From Hoylesella enoeca JCM 12259 (GTDB taxonomy: Bacteria; Bacteroidota; Bacteroidia; Bacteroidales; Bacteroidaceae): a stretch of DNA of 64,000 bases. Position numbers and translations under genes: made by a program. The notes under the pieces were generated by a model. The model did no database searches. It was given only the letters and a program-made list of their open reading frames with translations, and was not told the DNA's origin. The stretch's first letter is position 1. Every line of letters starts with the position of its first letter. The DNA is taken from NCBI RefSeq assembly GCF_000613405.1, contig NZ_BAIX01000003.1, forward strand, positions 82,133 to 146,132. Direction: 5' to 3'. Shown piece after piece: positions 19,528 through 28,496 of the stretch.

Positions 19528-20970
19528 ATGAAGAAGATTTTTCAATATATAGGAGTGCTGGTCGCGGTTGCATTGATCACTTCGTGCAATGATTTTTTAG
19601 ATGTCCAACCCTCCGGACAACTTGATAAAGACCAGCAGTTTAATAACATCCGCGGATTCCGTGATGCAATGTACGGTGTATATGCTAAGATGGCAGCCCG
19701 CAATTTGTATGGAGAGAATCTCACATACGGGTTTGCTGACCAAATCGGTCAGATGTTCGGCTATGACAATTCAGAGCAGACGAGCTATCACGCCAACCGT
19801 TATGACTATGCGAATGCAAGAGTAAAGACTGTTATCGAACAGATTTGGAACAATCAGTATCAAGTGATTTCGTATATCAACAGCATTTTGGAACGCGTGG
19901 ATCAAGTGTCGTTCAATCAGCACGAGATCAGTTTCATGAAAGGCGAATGCCTCGGTTTGCGCGCTTTCCTGCATTTCGATCTGGCACGCCTCTATGCCGA
20001 AGATTATACGCGCAGCAACAAACAGACGCGCGGATTGCCTTATGCCACGACCTTCGACTTGAATAACAAGCCGCTCTATTCACTGCACGACACTTACAGA
20101 TTGATCCTGAATGATTTGGACGAAGCTGAAAAGCTCCTCGCCGATGATAATGTGGTCAATTATGATCATGATATGCAGGACGACTATTTGAAAGGTCGCG
20201 TGATGTTCTTCAACAAGTTTGCGGTGGCTGCAACCAAAGCGCGCGTTTATTATGCCATGGGCAATCAGACCGAGGCTGCACGTTATGCGCGTCAGGTAAT
20301 CGAGTCGACGACCAACTTTGAATTGAAAAAACTCACCACCTTAGACAGCGTCCGACGTTTCCCGGCACCGCATGAGATGATCTTCGGTGTGTATAACACC
20401 AATCTCGGAGAGAATCTTGTGGACATGTTTCTGAGACAAACCGATCGGGGAACATTCATCGAAGGACGGCGCGATCTCGATGCCCTGTATGAGACTTCCA
20501 CGTTCACGGCTACGAATACAGACCTCCGTTACTCCGCTTTTTATAAAGTGACGCCGTCGTCTGCGGGCAACACCTATTCCTTTATTCGACTTCTCGAAAA
20601 CGAAGCACAGGTCTCCAACAAGGTGTTGAAAGGTATCACGCTGATCCGTTTGCCTGAGATGTATTACATCCTCAGCGAATGTATCTACGACACCGACCGG
20701 CAACAAGCCATCGATCTGCTCAATCGCGTGCGGGCAAGTCGCGGTCTTGAAGCCGTGAAAAATGATAAGACAGACACGCGCGAAAACTTTGAGAAAGAGC
20801 TTCTGCGCGAACGTATGCGCGAAATGGCCGGAGAGGGTCAAGTGTTTTATGCTTTGAAGCATTACAACCAAGCCTTTTCCGACTTCCGATCAATGGTTAC
20901 TTACGAGCCAACTAACGCTATTTTCGTTCTCCCCTGGCCAGATCGCGAATTAGAGTATGGTAATAAGTAG
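19528..20970 (+). CDS. SusD/RagB-family outer-membrane lipoprotein
   Basis: Protein of 480 residues with a lipoprotein signal peptide (VALITSC, Cys20) followed by NDFLDVQPSG, the usual SusD opening. It has the helical TPR-like core (FMKGECLGLRAFLHFDLARL, a family hallmark) and the C-terminal RERMREMAGEGQVFYALKHY and PWPDRE motifs. It caps the SusC transporter and binds the ligand at the cell surface. The gene begins 15 bp after the SusC stop. The ligand is unknown; lack of glycosidases nearby and presence of metalloproteases suggest peptide or protein rather than glycan. Confidence 0.93.
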   Translation: MKKIFQYIGVLVAVALITSCNDFLDVQPSGQLDKDQQFNNIRGFRDAMYGVYAKMAARNLYGENLTYGFADQIGQMFGYDNSEQTSYHANRYDYANARVKTVIEQIWNNQYQVISYINSILERVDQVSFNQHEISFMKGECLGLRAFLHFDLARLYAEDYTRSNKQTRGLPYATTFDLNNKPLYSLHDTYRLILNDLDEAEKLLADDNVVNYDHDMQDDYLKGRVMFFNKFAVAATKARVYYAMGNQTEAARYARQVIESTTNFELKKLTTLDSVRRFPAPHEMIFGVYNTNLGENLVDMFLRQTDRGTFIEGRRDLDALYETSTFTATNTDLRYSAFYKVTPSSAGNTYSFIRLLENEAQVSNKVLKGITLIRLPEMYYILSECIYDTDRQQAIDLLNRVRASRGLEAVKNDKTDTRENFEKELLRERMREMAGEGQVFYALKHYNQAFSDFRSMVTYEPTNAIFVLPWPDRELEYGNK

Positions 20971-21015
20971 ATTCAGAGACAGTTATTTCATTTGAAAAAT
21001 TAATCACATATCAAA

Positions 21016-21726
21016 ATGAAAACAACGATCAAACAGATCCTGGTGGCAAGCATTTCGCTCATCGCTTTGGCAGCATGCAGCCAGGTGGATTATGACGGCG
21101 AGCACAGCAAAGACGGCTATTTCGACGGTCACAATCAAGTGTATTTCTATTTCAAAACCGATGCCGACACGCTCATCTACTACACGTTTGGGCCCAGAGC
21201 CACGACATTGACTGCACACACGGTGAATGTTCGCGTGCAGATGGCAGGTCGGCCGATGAACAAAGCACAGCAATTCAAGCTCTCGGTCGATCCTTCGAGC
21301 ACGGCACAAAGCGGCGTTCACTTCACTGCTCTGCCGTCGACGTTCGCTATTCCGGCCGACTCGGGGGCAGTCAAAGTGCCTATCGAACTCTTGCGCAAGA
21401 ATCTTTCAGAAAACGATCAGACACCTGTTCGTTTAGTACTCCGACTCGAATCCACTGAGGATTTGGGCCTTCGATTCCCCGACAAGACACGACTCGTTAT
21501 CCAGTTTGACAACGCGCTCCTCAAACCCGACTTCTGGGAAATATTTGAAACTTACTTGGGAATAGGCGAATACAGGCCCTCCAAGTATCGAAAATTATTG
21601 GAATACTATAACGGCGAACCTGAAAAAATCAGGGAAGCGATGCAAAATAGCGTCTCTTACGGCGTGCTTTATATGAACATTCAAGAAGTGGTCAAATACT
21701 TCAAAGCACACCCCGAAGAACTTTGA
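21016..21726 (+). CDS. DUF4843 lipoprotein
   Basis: Protein of 236 residues with a lipobox (ALAACS, Cys19). The middle matches the DUF4843 pattern: NVRVQMAGRPMNKAQQFKLS, SGVHFTALPSTFAIPADSGA and VPIELLRK, a Calx-beta or Ig-like fold. Such proteins are found right behind SusD in loci that also encode PKD-like lipoproteins. They are presumed surface-exposed accessory binders of the SusCD complex. No enzymatic motif is present. The gene sits 45 bp after susD and 31 bp before the next gene, in one operon. Confidence 0.82.
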   Translation: MKTTIKQILVASISLIALAACSQVDYDGEHSKDGYFDGHNQVYFYFKTDADTLIYYTFGPRATTLTAHTVNVRVQMAGRPMNKAQQFKLSVDPSSTAQSGVHFTALPSTFAIPADSGAVKVPIELLRKNLSENDQTPVRLVLRLESTEDLGLRFPDKTRLVIQFDNALLKPDFWEIFETYLGIGEYRPSKYRKLLEYYNGEPEKIREAMQNSVSYGVLYMNIQEVVKYFKAHPEEL

Positions 21727-21757
21727 AATCATCAACGAGAATTTAAATCACAGCAAC

Positions 21758-23182
21758 ATGAACATCAAAAATATATTCATTGCAACGGCTCTCATGCTTA
21801 CGGTCGTTTCATGCATCAATGATGATTCCACCGGTTCGACACACAACACGTCGAAACTGAGTCTCACCGTGCCTTTCGAAAAGACTTACACGCTGAATCG
21901 TTTGGACACGCTCAAACTCTCGCCCACCGTTACGCAAAGCGGCGAACAGTTGCAAGTGAAGTACGAATGGGAAGTGAATTACAAGCGAGTTTCCACAGAT
22001 CGCGAGCTGAAATATGTCTGTTCTGAATTCGGGAAATTCCCTTGTCGACTGAAAGTGACCAACGGCGACGATCTCAAATACTATGAGTTTGGTATCAATG
22101 TGCAGTATGCCTACGAACAAGGACTCTATATTCTCGGCCAGTATAAGGGCCGGACAATCGTCTCTTATCTGCCCGATGGTGTGAAAGACAAATCTTTTTC
22201 GCTCGATGTTTTGGCCCCAAACAATCCCGACATCACGTTTGGTGCACCGCGGGCCATCAGCGGAATTCCGGCAACATCATTGAATAAGGCACCTATTATG
22301 TATGTAGCCGCTGGCAATCCGTCGACGATTTATGAGATGCATGGCAATCTGATGATCGCTTATTCACAGGTTGCTGCAAACGGGAATGTGTCGTTTCTCA
22401 CAACAAGTCCGGCCAATCAGAAAGAGGTCCAATTCGTTGTGATCGACGGGAAGCCGGCTCGTTACAGCAATAACTACCATCGCTTGTTCGACGATTCGGA
22501 ATCTCTCATCACCGCCTTGGGCCATCCGTTGAAGTTAGCCAATGCTCTCGCCGCATGGAAACGCGATGACTTGGTCTACATTCACGGCTTTGTCTTCTTC
22601 GAAAACACACATGGTCATCTTCTCGGTAAGTCAGTGGAAAACAACAAAGTGCCCACAGAAATCTTGCCGAATACCTTTACCGGCGATACACTCATTGGTA
22701 TGGGAGCTGTTGATAAAGAACGAAACATTGCGATGATCACCCGCAACATCGCCTCAAGCAAGTTTTATCTCTATTACGTTTTTCCCGGTTATTACTATAC
22801 AAAGGTAGAGAAACGCGTTCCAGCAGTTGTCAAATATAAAGGCGAAATACCGGCAACCGCAGGCATCTCTGGCTCTTCGATCGTGCGAACAACCAAAGGG
22901 AAGAGCTTGGTTTACTATTCGTCGGGCAACAATATCTATGCTTACAACGTGCTTTCCAACGGGAATTTCCCCACAACTCCGTCTTTTTCGGTGGGCAACT
23001 CGGGCGAAGTCATCGTGGATATATACATCAACAACGATGACAGTAAGATGTATATTGCCACCAACGCAGCATCGGGCGATCTGCCGGGAAGCATCTATTG
23101 TTACGATCTCAATGGTCGAACAATGCTTTGGCAACAACGAAACATCACAGGAAAAATCACAAATATGATTTATCGTAATTAA
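21758..23182 (+). CDS. PKD-like family lipoprotein
   Basis: Protein of 474 residues with a lipobox (VVSC, Cys19). N-terminal Ig/PKD-like part (LKLSPTVTQSGEQLQVKYEW), then a beta-rich region that looks propeller-like with repeated blades (GLYILGQYKGRTIVSYL, IYAYNVLSNGNF, MYIATNAASGDLPGSIYCYD). This is the usual fourth member of SusC-SusD-DUF4843-PKD loci. It is probably surface exposed and ligand binding; no catalytic residues are recognised. The metalloprotease gene begins 16 bp after it. Confidence 0.78.
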   Translation: MNIKNIFIATALMLTVVSCINDDSTGSTHNTSKLSLTVPFEKTYTLNRLDTLKLSPTVTQSGEQLQVKYEWEVNYKRVSTDRELKYVCSEFGKFPCRLKVTNGDDLKYYEFGINVQYAYEQGLYILGQYKGRTIVSYLPDGVKDKSFSLDVLAPNNPDITFGAPRAISGIPATSLNKAPIMYVAAGNPSTIYEMHGNLMIAYSQVAANGNVSFLTTSPANQKEVQFVVIDGKPARYSNNYHRLFDDSESLITALGHPLKLANALAAWKRDDLVYIHGFVFFENTHGHLLGKSVENNKVPTEILPNTFTGDTLIGMGAVDKERNIAMITRNIASSKFYLYYVFPGYYYTKVEKRVPAVVKYKGEIPATAGISGSSIVRTTKGKSLVYYSSGNNIYAYNVLSNGNFPTTPSFSVGNSGEVIVDIYINNDDSKMYIATNAASGDLPGSIYCYDLNGRTMLWQQRNITGKITNMIYRN

Positions 23183-23198
23183 AATTTAGATACCGAAA

Positions 23199-25739
23199 AT
23201 GAACTTTTCACCTATCAAAACCAGTCTGACAGGAGTTTTTCTGCTCCTGTCTTGTCTCTATGTCACTGCTTCGCGGGCCGACGACAAGAAGTCGAAGGAT
23301 TCGACAAAAGCCAAGAAAGAGACCAAGTATGATCGTCTCTTCAAGGACAAAAAGGCCGAAACAGCCAAGAGCAAGTTCATCACTTTACACAAAATCGACG
23401 GCAAACTCTATTTTGAGTTGCCGTTGAAGTATTTGCGGAAAGAGATGTTGCTCGCCGGAACTGTGGCTTCTGTGACCGACCCAACATATATTACTGTGGG
23501 CTCGAAGAACTTTAATCCCATTGATTTCTACTTCGAATTGCAAGACAGTAGTGTCGTAATGAAAACGCCAAATTCCATCGTTTACAACGACGGAACAGCT
23601 CCCGAGGAAATGAAAGCTGCTTTCGCACTCAACTATCAAGATCCGGTGATCAACGGATTTAAGATTGCGGCTTATTCAAACGATAGCAGTGCTGTGGTGT
23701 TCGACGTCACTTCGCTGCTTGCCAAACCTAATTCACAACTCCAAGTGTTGCCCACCAAGATGGGACATTTTACCATCAAGGCCACTCCCAAAGCTGATAT
23801 GTCATTCATTCGGAGCATCAAGAGCTTTGATACGAACCTGAGTATTCGCAACGATTTCAATTATACGGTTTCGGCATCTTTACTTTCTTTCCCCATCAGT
23901 GGTGATCTTCCGACCACAGTTGGTATCACTTACAGTGTGATGCTGGTGCCCGAAAGCAAGATGCGACCGCGTATCACAGATTCCAGAGTGGGCATAGCCT
24001 CATCGGTAAAAGTGGCTTTTCCCAGTCCGATTGCCAAGAGCAAGCCCGTCTATTTAGCACATCGGTGGAACCTTGTGCCGCAGAATAAGAAAGCATATAC
24101 ACAAGGACGCCTCTCCGAACCGGTCCAACGAATCCGTTTCTATCTTGACGATGCATTCCCCGAAGCATGGAAGGCGCCGATTCGTCAGGGTGTTTTGCGT
24201 TGGAACAAAGCCTTTGAGAAGATCGGTTTCAAGAATGCCATCGAGGTGGTGGACTTCCCTCGCAAATCCGCCGACTTCGATCCCGACAACCTTCGTTATT
24301 CTTGCATCCGCTATATACCCAACGGAGCCGAAGCACCTGTGAGCGACTCGCGCATCAATCCCAATACAGGCGAGATTCTGAATGCTTCGATGTTTATTTT
24401 CTCCAATGTAGAAACGCTGCTCCACAAATGGCGATTCATTGAGACAGCAGCCGTCGATCCGTCAATCCGAACGAATCGATTACCGGCAGATAAGTTTGCT
24501 GAGGCATTGTCGATGGCCGTTACCCGCGAGACAGGATTCACGCTCGGACTACTCAAAAACCCCGGTGCTTCATCCACTTACGCCACCGATTCGCTTCGCA
24601 ATGCACGGTTTACAGCGGTGCGAGGACTGGCTCCTTCGGTGATGGACGATGTGCATTTCAACTATGTGGCACAACCCTCTGATAAGGGTGTAAGACTCAT
24701 CTCCAACGGTTTGGGCGTTTATGACAACTTTGCCATAGCATGGAACTATCGCTATTTCGATACCGACCGCGTGAACGATGAAGCTCAACAGAAAGAACTC
24801 GAACGCTTCGTCGACGTGCAGGTTCGCAATCCCCGCTGCCGGTATTATCGTTCCAATACACTCTTTTGGGATCCGCGCGTGCAAAGTGAAGCATTGGGCA
24901 ACGACGCTATTAAGTCGGGCAACTATGCCATTCGCAATCTCCAAATCATTCAAAAACATCTGTCTCAATGGATCAAGAACGATGAAGACAGCCGAATCAA
25001 GGAAAAACTCTATCTCGCCGTGTCTCAAAAGCACTACGCGCTGTTTAAAAACGTGATGAGCAATGTGGGCGGAATCTATCTCAACGACATGAAATTGTCT
25101 ACCGGTGTGCCGCGTTATCAAGTCGTTTCCAAGGCTCGTCAACGTGCGTCTATGCTATGGTGCCTGCACCAGGCCACGCATTTCACGCAGTATGCCAACC
25201 GCACTTTCGAGCGAAAAGGATCCATGGCCGTGAGCTATTACGACCAACTGCTCGAATTCATCGGCTATGATCTGATGGGCGCCCGCACTCGTGTGGCTGT
25301 CACATCTTATCTGGCACCCGATTCTTACACGCAGAAAGAATATTTCGACGACCTCTTCAACGGACTCTTCCAGAGTGTGATCAAACAGCGCGCAGCCACG
25401 CAAGATGAACGCGTTTTGCAACGCTCGTTTCTCACTTATTTGCAAGCGACCGTCTCAAAAAGCATTAATGGGAAGGTAGAAAACAGTAGATCGCTCACTG
25501 ATCAACATCAAATTGCATCGCAACTAAGCCTTTCCGGCTACGGCAATCCGACAGCTTCGTTGGCACCGAATATAGACGTTGCGACGGTGGATCATTCCGA
25601 ATTGTATTTTTATAATTGTCTGACACGCCTCAAGCCTATGCTCGAACGCTGTCTGAAAGCTCATCTCACGACCGAAGCCAGATCACATTACGAGATGTTG
25701 CTGTTTAAAGTCAACAAAACATTGGAGGTCAAGAAATGA
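23199..25739 (+). CDS. Zinc-metalloprotease family protein with degenerate active site (DUF5117/DUF4953), probable pseudoenzyme
   Basis: Protein of 846 residues with an export signal (LTGVFLLLSCLYVTASRA). It aligns along its length with the next gene product: the DUF5118-like start (KYDRLFKDKK), DUF5117 (LYFELPLKYLRKEMLLAGTV), the region VLRWNKAFEKIGFKNAIEV and the C-terminal DUF4953-like domain. Where the paralogue has HEVGHTLGFMH, this protein has R443-E-T-G-F447-T-L-G-L-L-K453. All three zinc-binding His are replaced (Arg, Phe, Lys), while Glu444 and Gly450 are kept. Proteolysis by the usual mechanism is not expected. The frame is intact and the fold conserved, so a binding or regulatory role is likelier than decay. 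The start of the active paralogue overlaps its stop. Confidence 0.85.
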   Translation: MNFSPIKTSLTGVFLLLSCLYVTASRADDKKSKDSTKAKKETKYDRLFKDKKAETAKSKFITLHKIDGKLYFELPLKYLRKEMLLAGTVASVTDPTYITVGSKNFNPIDFYFELQDSSVVMKTPNSIVYNDGTAPEEMKAAFALNYQDPVINGFKIAAYSNDSSAVVFDVTSLLAKPNSQLQVLPTKMGHFTIKATPKADMSFIRSIKSFDTNLSIRNDFNYTVSASLLSFPISGDLPTTVGITYSVMLVPESKMRPRITDSRVGIASSVKVAFPSPIAKSKPVYLAHRWNLVPQNKKAYTQGRLSEPVQRIRFYLDDAFPEAWKAPIRQGVLRWNKAFEKIGFKNAIEVVDFPRKSADFDPDNLRYSCIRYIPNGAEAPVSDSRINPNTGEILNASMFIFSNVETLLHKWRFIETAAVDPSIRTNRLPADKFAEALSMAVTRETGFTLGLLKNPGASSTYATDSLRNARFTAVRGLAPSVMDDVHFNYVAQPSDKGVRLISNGLGVYDNFAIAWNYRYFDTDRVNDEAQQKELERFVDVQVRNPRCRYYRSNTLFWDPRVQSEALGNDAIKSGNYAIRNLQIIQKHLSQWIKNDEDSRIKEKLYLAVSQKHYALFKNVMSNVGGIYLNDMKLSTGVPRYQVVSKARQRASMLWCLHQATHFTQYANRTFERKGSMAVSYYDQLLEFIGYDLMGARTRVAVTSYLAPDSYTQKEYFDDLFNGLFQSVIKQRAATQDERVLQRSFLTYLQATVSKSINGKVENSRSLTDQHQIASQLSLSGYGNPTASLAPNIDVATVDHSELYFYNCLTRLKPMLERCLKAHLTTEARSHYEMLLFKVNKTLEVKK

Positions 25740-28273
25740 GCTTATTGCACACATTTCGCAGTGCCGGTCGCTGCCGGTTGCTGCCGGTTATTCTGCTATT
25801 GGGATTCTCGCTGACGGCTTCTTCTTTCTCGCTTTTCAAACACAAGAAGAAGCAGGCAAAGCAAGAGGTGAAGAAAGATGCTTATCAACGCGCACTCACA
25901 GACCATCGTTGTGATTCAGCCAAAGGGCCGTTCATGTCACTGTATAAGACTGATGGCAAGTTGCTCATGGAACTCCCGCCTGCTTCTTTGGGACGAGATA
26001 TGCTCATCGGAGCCACCATTTCGTCGGTGTCTAACCCGCAATTGGGCGAGATCGGACTCAAAAACTCGAATCTCGTGCACATCCGTTTCATCGAGAAAGA
26101 CAGTGCGATGATCATGCAAGTGGTCAACACCGAATTGCTATCGAATGCAACCAATGCACGGGAGAAAAAGAATGTCCAACTCAATTACGACAATCTGGAC
26201 TTTTATAGTTTCCCCATCAAGGCACGAAACAAAGCCAATGGTGGTGTGCTTTTCGATGTTTCGTCGTTTTTTCTGCGCGAAGACAAATTCTTCCCTGTCA
26301 TCGCCAAGATGGCAGGACAATTCAAAGTGAATGCCAATCTCCAATCCGAAACTTCACGAATCGCATCATTGAAAGTGTTCGAGAATAATGCCAGCGTGGA
26401 GATCGAACGCAATTATTTGGCCGGTTTGATGGGCGGAAGCGGACAAGCCGTATTGAATGATTATCCCGTCAGCATCGGAGTGAATTTCACTTTGGCTCTC
26501 TTGCCCGAAAAACCAATGACTCCACGTCTGAGTGATACGCGCATCGGCATGTTCCTGACGAGTAAAATGGTGGAGAACGACGGACTGATCGAGAGAGTCA
26601 CTTTTGTCAATCGGTGGCGCATCGAGCCCCAAGACACGGCGGCTTATTTTGCCGGTCAGCTCACCGAACCCGTCAAACCAATCGTTTATTACATCGAAAA
26701 CACATTCCCGAAACTATGGAAAGACGCGATCAAAGCGGGTGTGTTGCGATGGAACAAAGCCTTTGAACGCATCGGATTCAAGAATGTAATGCAGGTCAAA
26801 GACTTCCCAACAGACGATCCGAAGTTTGATCCCGACAACTTCAAATATAATTGCATACGTTATCTTCCCGTTGCAGTGGAGAACGCGATGGGGCCTTCTT
26901 GGGTCGATCCTCGCAGTGGAGAGATTGTCAATGCCACGATATTGGTCTATAACGATGTGATCAACACGATCAACAACTGGCGTTTCGTGCAGACCGCCCA
27001 ACTCGATCCCGCAGCGCGGGCAACGACAATGCCCGACAGCATCATCGCTCAATCACTGGAATATGTCATTGCACACGAAGTAGGTCACACGCTCGGTTTC
27101 ATGCACAACATGGCTGCATCGGCCGCTTTCCCGACAGATTCACTCAGGTCGGCAACCTTTACCCGCGAATTCGGAACAACTCCTTCGATCATGGATTATG
27201 CACGTTTCAATTACGTGGCACAACCCGAAGACAAAGGAGTCTGCCTCACTCCGCCCTTCCTCGGAGCCTATGATTATTACGCATTGGAGTGGGCTTATCG
27301 CGTGTTTCCACATTCACGGGGCTACAAAGACGATGCTGCGCATCTTCTGAAATTTGTCGATGCACATGCCGGCAACCCGCTTTACCGCTACGGTTTGCAG
27401 CAAACGAGCTTCCGCTATGATCCTTCGGCCATTGAAGAAGACCTCAGCGATGATCCCATCAAGGCCGGAACCTATGGGATGAAGAATCTGAACTATATCC
27501 TGAAGCATTTCGACAGTTGGATCAAAGACGGTGATGACGGTGTGCGCAAGGCAGAGTTGTATCGCGAAATCATGTTGCAGGCTTATAGATATGTGCGCAA
27601 CATCTATGCAAATGTCCCCGGAGTCTATCTCTATCAGACGTCGGAATCGTCTCGGCTGCCTCGTTATCGCGTGGTTCCAAAAGCCAAACAACGTGCATCC
27701 GCATTGTGGTTGCTGGCCCAGGCACGTCAATTCGGCGAAATGGGTATCGAGTCCGTGGAGCGTAAGTTGCCTGATTTGGCCTCACATCCGTTCCGTTTGC
27801 TGGCTCGCAACGTACAGTCCATGGCGATGGCAGCCGCTCCTCGCCTGGCGATCTCTCATTATTTGGATTCCACTTCTTACTCGCCACTGGAGTATTTAGA
27901 AGACGTTTATCAAGACATCTTCCGTAAGACGTTGACCGGCGAAGAGTCGCTGACCGAGGCAGACATTGCAATGCAGCGCCTATATGTGGACTATCTGAAA
28001 TCGGGTGTGGACGACATGACAAAGATCAACAATGTTCGTAACCTGCGCGCGATAGCCGAGGATTATTCGTTTCTCAATTTCGGAAATGGTTATGGAGAGC
28101 CAGAAACAATGTGGGCAGTGACGATCGACCGGACATCCGAATATCTGTTGCATTATGCGCAACAGTTGGAGCAACTGCTTTCAGCCCGCATCAAGACGAC
28201 CAAAAATGCCGATCTGCACACGCATTACACCCTCTTGCACAAGCGTTTGGAGAAATACCTGAATCCAAAATGA
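25736..28273 (+). CDS. Zinc-dependent metalloprotease (DUF5117/DUF4953, metzincin-like)
   Basis: Protein of 845 residues with an N-terminal signal segment (LLPVILLLGFSLTASSFS). The complete zinc motif is H447-E448-V-G-H451-T-L-G454-F-M-H457, the HExxHxxGxxH of metzincin-type proteases, and is followed by SIMDYARFNYVAQPED, which supplies the Met-turn. The N-terminal DUF5117-type domain and long C-terminal helical domain are shared with the inactive paralogue upstream. It is expected to hydrolyse proteins or peptides outside the cytoplasm, feeding the SusCD-type transporter of the same operon. ATG 25736 overlaps the preceding TGA by 4 bp. It is the last gene of the ECF-regulated locus. Confidence 0.88.
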   Translation: MSLLHTFRSAGRCRLLPVILLLGFSLTASSFSLFKHKKKQAKQEVKKDAYQRALTDHRCDSAKGPFMSLYKTDGKLLMELPPASLGRDMLIGATISSVSNPQLGEIGLKNSNLVHIRFIEKDSAMIMQVVNTELLSNATNAREKKNVQLNYDNLDFYSFPIKARNKANGGVLFDVSSFFLREDKFFPVIAKMAGQFKVNANLQSETSRIASLKVFENNASVEIERNYLAGLMGGSGQAVLNDYPVSIGVNFTLALLPEKPMTPRLSDTRIGMFLTSKMVENDGLIERVTFVNRWRIEPQDTAAYFAGQLTEPVKPIVYYIENTFPKLWKDAIKAGVLRWNKAFERIGFKNVMQVKDFPTDDPKFDPDNFKYNCIRYLPVAVENAMGPSWVDPRSGEIVNATILVYNDVINTINNWRFVQTAQLDPAARATTMPDSIIAQSLEYVIAHEVGHTLGFMHNMAASAAFPTDSLRSATFTREFGTTPSIMDYARFNYVAQPEDKGVCLTPPFLGAYDYYALEWAYRVFPHSRGYKDDAAHLLKFVDAHAGNPLYRYGLQQTSFRYDPSAIEEDLSDDPIKAGTYGMKNLNYILKHFDSWIKDGDDGVRKAELYREIMLQAYRYVRNIYANVPGVYLYQTSESSRLPRYRVVPKAKQRASALWLLAQARQFGEMGIESVERKLPDLASHPFRLLARNVQSMAMAAAPRLAISHYLDSTSYSPLEYLEDVYQDIFRKTLTGEESLTEADIAMQRLYVDYLKSGVDDMTKINNVRNLRAIAEDYSFLNFGNGYGEPETMWAVTIDRTSEYLLHYAQQLEQLLSARIKTTKNADLHTHYTLLHKRLEKYLNPK

Positions 28274-28343
28274 CAAGTGAAAACTGATTACTGACAGTGA
28301 ACCACAGATCGTTCATGCGTTGCATCTTTCTCATGAGCGATTC

Positions 28344-28431
28344 ATCAACATTCCAACTAACGGTTACTTGCAATGCAAGTAACCGTTAGTCATTATCCGT
28401 TTAACCGTTAATTGCCACGCCATTAACGGTT
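28344..28431 (-). repeat. 22-bp unit array C with a perfect 33-bp palindrome
   Basis: Minus-strand orientation. Four contiguous units occupy 28410-28431, 28388-28409, 28366-28387 and 28344-28365, starting AACCGTTAAT, AACGGTTAAA, AACGGTTACT and AACCGTTAGT. Within it 28357-28372 and 28374-28389 are perfect 16-bp inverted arms around a single base. It sits between the convergent protease and restriction genes and could also terminate transcription. Confidence 0.85.
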
Positions 28432-28496
28432 TGTTGAGAAGCGACAAGACAATGACGTGCAATCAATTGACTATGAGCCGTTTTCTGGTAATTGCA

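Noticed and set aside
14432..28273. Classical polysaccharide utilization locus
   Set aside because: SusC and SusD are present, but no carbohydrate-active enzyme is encoded; proteases take their place.
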